This document shows, one piece after another, positions 54,986 through 60,512 of a stretch of DNA of 60,512 nucleotides. Origin of the DNA: Nitrospira sp. (GTDB lineage: Bacteria > Nitrospirota > Nitrospiria > Nitrospirales > Nitrospiraceae); contig JARFPM010000006.1 of assembly GCA_030444405.1 (NCBI GenBank), forward strand, positions 1 to 60,512. The letters run 5' to 3'. Made by a program: the position numbers and the translations under genes. Under the pieces are notes generated by a model. It saw only the letters and a list, made by a program, of their open reading frames with translations. It did no database searches and was not told the DNA's origin. How positions within the stretch are numbered: position 1 is the first letter of the stretch; every line of letters begins with the position of its first letter.

Positions 54986-56473
54986 ATGAGTCAGGATCAA
55001 TCAGGTCGCCGGGTCGTGGCCATCGCTCCTATGCCGCCGGAGAAATCTGCTTATGCACTGGCTCGCTACAGCCGATCGCCGGACTCCATCGAACAAAGCA
55101 TCCGGTGGGTGCATGGACATTCCTCGGAAAAGTTCTGGGAGCAGTTTTATTTCGATTACGGTCATGCGTCAATCGCCGACCTCGGCCACGTCATCATCTG
55201 TTTTGAAGAGATTTCGGAACTCGCCGCCATTCGCCTGGAGGACGAGCCGCTCTGGGACGGTCAGGCGAAATCGAGCCGCTATCAGAATTTTGCCTCGAGC
55301 CGGTGGTTTGTGCCGGGCCAGATTCGAGGGAGCGAGACGGAGGCAGTCTATGAAGGCATTCTCCGGAGCCTGTCCGAAATTTATCGATTGCTGCACGATC
55401 CCTTGATCGCCTACCTCTCCGAACGGGAGCCGAGGCCGGAGTCCATGAAATCGGCCGATTATCAGCGGACGATCGCGGCACGTGCCTTCGATGTCACCCG
55501 TTACTTGCTTCCTCTTGCGGCAAAGACCAATGTCGGACAAGTCGTCAGTATCCGGACGTTGGAAAAACAGATTACGCGCCTCTTGTCGTCGCAATTGCCG
55601 GAACTGCGGGTGATCGGCGAGGAATTGAAAGAGGCCTGCCAACGTCCGCCGGTGAATCTGTGGAGCGAACTCTGCGGTCAGACCTCAGGCTTGAGCGAGC
55701 CTCTGGCACCAACGCTGGCACGGCATGCGAAGGCGAACGCCTATCAAGAATCGGTCTACTCCGATTTGGCTCGCCATGCGAAGGAGGCATTACGCGGCAC
55801 AGGGTTGGATCAGCCTAGTAGATGGGATGACGCAGAGTCGGTCGAGCTGATTGACCCGCACCATCCTCTGGACGAAATCGTCTCGACGCTGCTCTATCGC
55901 GTGTCGCAGGCCCCGTACCGGAAGATACTCGAGGTCGTGAAAGAGTGGTCTGAGAAGGAGAAACAAGCGACCATCGAAGTGGCCACAAGACGGCGCGGGC
56001 CATACGATGAACTGATCAAAGAGTTCCGCGGCGGCTATGCATTCAACTTCGATATCCTCATGGACATCGGAGCATGGCGGGATATGCACCGACATCGGCG
56101 GTGCCAGCAAGTGCAGCAGAACTTCACGACGATTCATGGCTATGATGTCCCACCACCGTTGATCAACGCCGGGTTGGATCAGGAATATCGGCAAGCGATG
56201 GATGCCGTGCGCAACGACATTGAGCTACTCAAGAAAAAAGACCAAGAAGCCTCGCTCTATGCCATTCCGTTCGGCTTCAAGGTGCGCTGTTTGTTTAAGA
56301 TGGATTATGCGGAAGCGGAGTATATCGCGAAACTCCGGTCCGGTGTGAAGGGCCATTGGTCGTACAGAACGGTCGCCTGGCAGATGAAGCAGCAGCTGGC
56401 CAAGAAATTTCCCTTCCTCGGCGAAGGTATCCAGGCGACACCGCCTGATATCGAAGACGCGCTGATTCGATAA
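54986..56473 (+). CDS. Double-length ThyX-like (flavin-dependent thymidylate synthase-related) protein
   Basis: 495 residues, about twice a normal ThyX. Each half carries part of the fold: the first has YFDYGHASIADLGHVIICFEEISELAAIRLED and KSSRYQNF, the second GGYAFNFDILMDIGAWRDMHRHRRCQQVQQNF. The standard ThyX motif RHRxxSxxxxSxRY is not intact in either: the first half keeps SSRY but lacks RHR, the second has RHR but lacks the serines. Flavin and dUMP binding could be shared across the halves or lost. No thyA was seen in the window. Confidence 0.82.
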   Translation: MSQDQSGRRVVAIAPMPPEKSAYALARYSRSPDSIEQSIRWVHGHSSEKFWEQFYFDYGHASIADLGHVIICFEEISELAAIRLEDEPLWDGQAKSSRYQNFASSRWFVPGQIRGSETEAVYEGILRSLSEIYRLLHDPLIAYLSEREPRPESMKSADYQRTIAARAFDVTRYLLPLAAKTNVGQVVSIRTLEKQITRLLSSQLPELRVIGEELKEACQRPPVNLWSELCGQTSGLSEPLAPTLARHAKANAYQESVYSDLARHAKEALRGTGLDQPSRWDDAESVELIDPHHPLDEIVSTLLYRVSQAPYRKILEVVKEWSEKEKQATIEVATRRRGPYDELIKEFRGGYAFNFDILMDIGAWRDMHRHRRCQQVQQNFTTIHGYDVPPPLINAGLDQEYRQAMDAVRNDIELLKKKDQEASLYAIPFGFKVRCLFKMDYAEAEYIAKLRSGVKGHWSYRTVAWQMKQQLAKKFPFLGEGIQATPPDIEDALIR

Positions 56474-56489
56474 GATCCTCACATCGCTC

Positions 56490-57521
56490 ATGACCACCCA
56501 TCAGCAACAATGCGAAACGGCCATCGTGGCCGGAGCATGGGACACCTTGTTTGCCGAGTCGATGGCCTGGAGCCGGGATCCGGACGGGGCAAGGGACCCG
56601 CGTCCTCTCTTCGCACGAAACGTCGTATATCTCTTGCAGGGCCGGTTTGCCGATGCCTGGAAAGCCCATGCGCTCTGCCTCCAAGTTGAGCAGGACATCG
56701 CGACGGTGGGAACGTGGATGAAGGTTCTGCTCGATCGGCACACGGAAAGTGGTTACGCCCATTTAGTGATGGGCCTGTTTCTCGCGCAGTCCGGTCAATC
56801 GGAACAATCCCTGCAACCCTACGCAGAAGCTGCCCAGTTGCTCCCGCAATGCCCCTATCCGCATTATTTTATGGCACAGATTCACGAACGGGCCGGTCAT
56901 GTTGAAATGGCGATCAAGGAGTATCGCGAAGCCGTCCGACTCGCTCCGGACTTTGCCCCGGCGCGGATGAATCTGGGAGTCGCCTATCAGGAACAAGGTC
57001 GGCTGGAGATGGCGATCAAAGAATATCGGGAGGTCATCAAGCTGACCCCCAACGATTCGGCGGCACACTCCAATCTCGCCTGTGCGCTCGCGGAACAAGG
57101 GAAAACGGAACCGGCGGTGCAATCCTACAAGACTGCCTTGAAATTGAATCCACAGGACGCCGAAGTCCATTTCGCGTTGGGCGGACTCTACGAAATGCGC
57201 GGGCGCTTGGACTTGGCACAAAAGAGTTATCAAGACGCACTCAACGCCAATCCGGACTTTGGCGCCGCCCATTCCGCACTCGGTTGGCTTGCATTAGGCA
57301 AGCATCGGCTTCAAGAAGCGGCAGATATCTTCAGCCGGGCGCTCAAGTGCAATGAGGAAGATGCGCGGGCCTATCACGGCATCGCTGAAATCTATGCGAT
57401 CCGCGGGAAGCGCCAAAGCGCGATGGAAAATTACACGAAGGCCCTGAATTACTACCGCGACCCCGAAAAAAGGAATCAGATCATGAACCAGCTGTTCCAA
57501 GAAGGACAGGTAGGGGATTGA
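56490..57521 (+). CDS. TPR-repeat protein, 343 aa
   Basis: At least six TPR units of 34 residues from about residue 85: YAHLVMGLFLAQSGQSEQSL, YPHYFMAQIHERAGHVEMAI, PARMNLGVAYQEQGRLEMAI, AAHSNLACALAEQGKTEPAV, EVHFALGGLYEMRGRLDLAQ, AAHSALGWLALGKHRLQEAA. The first 80 residues are not recognised. No signal peptide. TPRs bind partner proteins; the partner is unknown. It begins 16 nt after the ThyX-like gene, so the two are likely co-transcribed. Confidence 0.85.
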   Translation: MTTHQQQCETAIVAGAWDTLFAESMAWSRDPDGARDPRPLFARNVVYLLQGRFADAWKAHALCLQVEQDIATVGTWMKVLLDRHTESGYAHLVMGLFLAQSGQSEQSLQPYAEAAQLLPQCPYPHYFMAQIHERAGHVEMAIKEYREAVRLAPDFAPARMNLGVAYQEQGRLEMAIKEYREVIKLTPNDSAAHSNLACALAEQGKTEPAVQSYKTALKLNPQDAEVHFALGGLYEMRGRLDLAQKSYQDALNANPDFGAAHSALGWLALGKHRLQEAADIFSRALKCNEEDARAYHGIAEIYAIRGKRQSAMENYTKALNYYRDPEKRNQIMNQLFQEGQVGD

Positions 57522-57575
57522 GGGAATGGAGCCGGTGCTCGCTAAGTGCGCTTCACGAACGACGAGGGCCGTGTC

Positions 57576-57845
57576 TTACAGCTCGCGAATCGCGCCCTGC
57601 AGGATAGTAATCTGCGTGGTGGGATCACCCGTCGCTTTCAGTTCGTTGCGGATCTGATCCTTCAGGTAGGATGAATAGCCCACGCGGTCGATGAGGACAT
57701 CCAAGAATCGTTCGGCCGGTAGCAGGCTTTGCTCCTTGAGTTCTTCTACCGTGTCGTCACTCACCGGCACATACGTACTGCCGATGTGGAAGACTACATT
57801 GTAGTGACGTCCCTTGGCGATCCGCTCAAATTTCAAGCCCTTCAC
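57576..57845 (-). CDS. Hypothetical protein, 89 aa
   Basis: MKGLKFERIAKGRHYNVVFHIGSTYVPVSDDTVEELKEQSL, then two helices to QITILQGAIREL. No signal or membrane segment, compact and charged; the ATG at 57845 has GAGGAGGAA-type sequence upstream. Convergent with the TPR gene. I know no family. Confidence 0.65.
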   Translation of the reverse strand: MKGLKFERIAKGRHYNVVFHIGSTYVPVSDDTVEELKEQSLLPAERFLDVLIDRVGYSSYLKDQIRNELKATGDPTTQITILQGAIREL

Positions 57846-57859
57846 TGATTCCTCCTCGA

Positions 57860-57981
57860 CAGGATGTTGACAAACCGCGCCACCTTCGTTCTCGCATCGC
57901 TCAACGCCTCAACATACTAACAAGTATGCCTCAGCATCTCGCTCGCTGCGGCCTCGCTGGACGGCCTTTTTGAACATCCTG
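57860..57981. repeat. 122-bp interspersed imperfect palindrome
   Basis: The ends CAGGATGTT and AACATCCTG are inverted; the centre has CATACT-AACA-AGTATG; between them run CGTTCTCGCATCGCTCAACGCC and CTCAGCATCTCGCTCGCTGCGG-like arms. I recall many intergenic copies of similar sequence (GGCCGTCCAGCGAGGCCGCAG) in Nitrospira genomes. Only one copy is seen here. It may act as a REP-like or transcript-end element. Confidence 0.6.
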
Positions 57982-58126
57982 GAAGCGTTAATAGAACGCC
58001 CTTATTCTAGACAGGTTGCGGTCGGGAAGACAAGGGCAACCTCTCGGTTCCTGTGGTGGACAGCTGTCGCGGCGGGCATTTATCATGATCATTCCTTGCC
58101 TTGAAATGCAGGAGAGAACAGTTCTT

Positions 58127-59581
58127 ATGAATGCAACAGAACTCATCGAAGGGTGGATCGCTCGCCTCGAAGCCCAGCAAGCCCGACTGACTGAAACGGG
58201 ACATGATGCTCCTGTCGTGGCGTCGCAAGGTCGTCTGCTGCAAACAAGCGGAGGGCTTCATCTATACGAATTTATCGTGCCTGCTGACGTCCAACTGTCT
58301 GTCGACCTGCCGGTATCCGTCGTCCCTGCCGATGAGGAGGACACGACCGAAGGGATCGTCCTGCGGCAGGTCGGGAGCAGCCTAGCCATCCAACTGGTCG
58401 ATACCCTCGGATACGAAGTTCCTGCTGTTACCCTTGTTCCGGATCAGGCCGGCCTGGTCAGCAAGTCGGCCTCCCGTCTAAAAGATATGCTGGCGAAGCC
58501 GGACCTGTATCACCTCGGGCCAACCGAACGGTTAGCTTTGCTGTTGCAGATGCAAGAAGTCGAGGCTGAGACATTCCCCTCAGCCTCATCTGTCTTCGCA
58601 ACAGTGTGGTCGGATGACCGGTCAGTCCGTCGTCAAAAACTCGGGAGTCTGGCGATGGAGTTCATTCGCGCCAACAAACGCATCCTCCTGATCAGTCCGA
58701 ACCACCAAGAGTGCGATGAAATTGTGGGGATACTGGGGCGCACCATGAAGGCCGGCGGACTGAACCACAAAACGTGGATCACTCGGTATGAACTCCCGAT
58801 TGCCTCGCAAGCCGGCGGCATCGATCTTCACGAGCTGGGATTTGAGGCGCAAATGCATCAATTCTATGCCAAGTCACAAGGCGACAAGGCTTCCTTGAAA
58901 CATAAGTACGACCGTTTCCGAGAACTCGCACCTCTTTTGTCTCAGAAAGAAGCGAAACGGAAAGATCTAGACGAAGTCCGCCTATTGGAATGGCGCCTCG
59001 TCACCCAAGTGCGCGATCTTCAAGTGAAGATGGCCGATGTCCAGAAGATGCTCAAGGAATTTGAGAACCTACCACTATTTCAACGTCTGACGATGCAGGC
59101 GGTCGGGAAGAATGCGGAATCCCTCAGACAGTACTGCTTGCTATATCAGGGTCAGACGGATCAACTGAACAAAGAACTCGACGTCGCCAAAGGCCGCATT
59201 CAGCAGCTTGCTCCGGAGGCGGCCGTTCCCAAGGGGAACCGGGCCGAGTTTGAGGAACTCAAAGAACACATCACGAAATTGGGGGGAGCCAAAAAAGTCC
59301 GCGAGTTACTGGCGGCTGAAGAACATCCGAACCGCCAGGCCTTCATTCAGAATCGGCGAGTCGTTGCCGCCACCCCTACGCGAGTCGCGAGCGATCCCTT
59401 GTTCAGCCGGGTGCGCTTCGATGTCTTAATGGTCGATGAAGCCCCGAGGATCGCCGCGCCGTTGCTTCTGGCTGCGGCCGGACTCATACGTGAACGCATT
59501 ATCGTCAGCGGCGATCCACGTGAGATCGCTGCCCTCGAACAATGGGCTATGCCTCAGCCGGCCAGTCGTGTCGCACAGTGA
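58127..59581 (+). CDS. Helicase-like protein (UPF1/DNA2 type) without Walker A, truncated
   Basis: 484 residues from ATG 58127 with GGAGAG upstream. An N-terminal domain of about 140 residues is followed by SF1-helicase-like parts: motif Ia RILLISPNHQECDEIV, a coiled-coil insert (about 270-390), RVVAATPTRVASDPLF, motif II as LMVDEAPRI and motif III as IIVSGDPREIAAL. At the place of GxxGxGKT there is FATVWSDDRSVRRQKLG, so no ATP-binding loop, and the second RecA domain is absent. It may be a scaffold or non-catalytic DNA/RNA-binding protein. No family name is known to me. Confidence 0.68.
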   Translation: MNATELIEGWIARLEAQQARLTETGHDAPVVASQGRLLQTSGGLHLYEFIVPADVQLSVDLPVSVVPADEEDTTEGIVLRQVGSSLAIQLVDTLGYEVPAVTLVPDQAGLVSKSASRLKDMLAKPDLYHLGPTERLALLLQMQEVEAETFPSASSVFATVWSDDRSVRRQKLGSLAMEFIRANKRILLISPNHQECDEIVGILGRTMKAGGLNHKTWITRYELPIASQAGGIDLHELGFEAQMHQFYAKSQGDKASLKHKYDRFRELAPLLSQKEAKRKDLDEVRLLEWRLVTQVRDLQVKMADVQKMLKEFENLPLFQRLTMQAVGKNAESLRQYCLLYQGQTDQLNKELDVAKGRIQQLAPEAAVPKGNRAEFEELKEHITKLGGAKKVRELLAAEEHPNRQAFIQNRRVVAATPTRVASDPLFSRVRFDVLMVDEAPRIAAPLLLAAAGLIRERIIVSGDPREIAALEQWAMPQPASRVAQ

Positions 59582-59676
59582 ACGGGTGGGCCGGCGCTAG
59601 CTTGACGTGGGTGAGGAGAATTCAGGATAATTCAGATTGATTTCCGGTGCGGAAAATCTTTGAGCAGCCGAGCATT

Positions 59677-59763
59677 GCCGAAGTGGCGGAACTGGCAGAC
59701 GCACTAGATTCAGGGTCTAGCGCCCTCACGGGTGTCCGGGTTCAAATCCCGGCTTCGGCACCA
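59677..59763 (+). tRNA. tRNA-Leu (anticodon CAG)
   Basis: Acceptor GCCGAAG pairs with CTTCGGC, then A and encoded CCA; the anticodon stem-loop CTAGATTCAGGGTCTAG holds CAG; the variable arm GCCCTCACGGGTGT is long; the T arm is CCGGGTTCAAATCCCGG. Confidence 0.95.
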
Positions 59764-60169
59764 AGCAGCATGTGTGCGTATCGGCGTCTCATCAGGCGTC
59801 GCCTCTCTTCTGTGCGCCGCCCAGAGAAGCACCGCCAGTAGTTCTTGCCTTTCTAAGGCCGACTTGCTCGTACCGTTGGCTCTGTGGCTCAGTCTCCTAA
59901 TTGATGCCCACAGATAGACGCCGCCAGTGGTTCGACTCATTATCGGGTTCAGCGGATTGGCCGTCGATAGGTCACGACCTCAAGTGACGTTCCATCGATT
60001 GAGTTAAATACCGAAATCAATATTTTGATGACATCGTGGCCTCGCTCGACAAGAATGGGCTCATCCGCAGTCTGCTGTGCTATGGTGGAATGAAAAATTC
60101 GTTTTCTTGCAACCGAGCGCAAGACATGAGGTCTCGAGGCTCTTGGCGGTGCTGAAAGGCAGGTACACG
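59764..60169. other. Gap with no supported gene
   Basis: About 400 nt between tRNA-Leu and the Sel1-repeat gene. Frames on either strand lack ribosome-binding sites and protein-like composition. The last 100 nt presumably hold the promoter of the next gene. Confidence 0.45.
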
Positions 60170-60512
60170 ATGAGGCTAGTCGTGCTCGTAGGTGTGTTGA
60201 TCTTGACCAGTGCATCCGTCGTGGCTGCAGCGGACTCGGTACGTGGTGATTCGAAGAAAACGGTACCTTCGTCGATACCTTTGTCCGGAGAGGAGCCATA
60301 CGCTGCCTTGCAGCGTGGCGATTACCGAGTCGCGGCCGGACTCTTTTACCCGTTAGCGGAGAAGGGCGATGCACGAGCGCAGTACAATCTCGGACTGCTG
60401 TATGCCAGTGGCCTGGGAGTGACGCACGACTACCAGGCGGCATTGAAATGGCATCGCCAGGCAGCGCAGCAGGGCCACTTCGGGGCGCAGGGTGAATTGG
60501 GCCAGATGTATG
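60170..60512 (+). CDS. Exported Sel1-like repeat protein, cut by the window end
   Basis: ATG 60170 follows AAAGGCAGG. A signal peptide (LVVLVGVLILTSASVVAAAD) is followed by a short linker and Sel1/TPR-like repeats: QYNLGLLYASGLGVTHDYQAALKW and the start of the next, GAQGELGQMY. The repeats suggest protein binding in the periplasm or cell surface. The gene continues past 60512; about 114 residues are visible. Confidence 0.82.
   Translation, partial: MRLVVLVGVLILTSASVVAAADSVRGDSKKTVPSSIPLSGEEPYAALQRGDYRVAAGLFYPLAEKGDARAQYNLGLLYASGLGVTHDYQAALKWHRQAAQQGHFGAQGELGQMY

Overview
The window looks like a chromosomal segment of a Nitrospirota bacterium, most likely Nitrospira. This rests on remembered family resemblance of many proteins (orphan NuoF, double-length ThyX-like protein, PilZ paralogs, NorD/CbbO-like VWA protein) and on an intergenic palindrome at 57860-57981 of a kind I associate with Nitrospira; no search was run. 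It spans the replication origin: dnaA, dnaN, gyrB and gyrA run leftwards from an AT-rich region with DnaA-box-like 9-mers at about 52224-52554.

Layout. 1-7.3 kb: the end of an IS630 transposase, an amino-acid permease, a class-I glutamine-amidotransferase-like hydrolase, an M24 peptidase, tatA and two PilZ paralogs. 7.4-10.8 kb: the proteolysis/folding operon tig-clpP-clpX and tRNA-Leu. 11.1-14.8 kb: tRNA-Ser, the small SRP RNA, dnaX-ybaB-recR and a DksA/TraR-type zinc-finger gene. 16.5-23.4 kb: an accessory region of decayed transposases (IS1634-, IS1595-, IS3- and IS256-like), two truncated tRNA 3' halves (Val, Lys), a J-domain-like protein, an 18-residue Lys/Ala peptide and a pair of hairpins with the same loop sequence; it ends at an intact tRNA-Lys. 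23.4-31.4 kb: purA with a promoter-proximal terminator hairpin, tRNA-Ala, an ABC-F ATPase, rarA, folE, queD and an ErpA/IscA-type gene. 31.4-38.5 kb: ferredoxin, NuoF, a Urate_ox_N-like membrane protein, mdh and a large VWA protein. 38.6-42.7 kb: a ferredoxin:thioredoxin-reductase-like protein, an exported protein, an OmpR/histidine-kinase pair and two paralogous 26-residue membrane peptides. 43-52.5 kb: smpB, a DciA-like gene, gyrA, gyrB, dnaN, dnaA and oriC. 52.5-60.5 kb: three DsrE-superfamily genes, hisS, the ThyX-like gene, TPR proteins, a helicase-like protein lacking Walker A, tRNA-Leu and the start of a Sel1-repeat protein.

The strongest candidate for an undescribed system is at 39.7-42.7 kb. 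Two single-span peptides of equal length (26 aa) each have the same upstream layout: an ATGAAG-N4-CTTCAT palindrome, three TCAT half-sites exactly 11 nt apart, a 10-nt gap to a -10-like hexamer, then GGAGGTG exactly 10 nt before the start codon. Both lie just downstream of an OmpR-family two-component pair, so a signalling system controlling tiny membrane peptides is a testable reading. Other leads are the twin hairpins at 22115-22179, the purA leader and the helicase-like protein.
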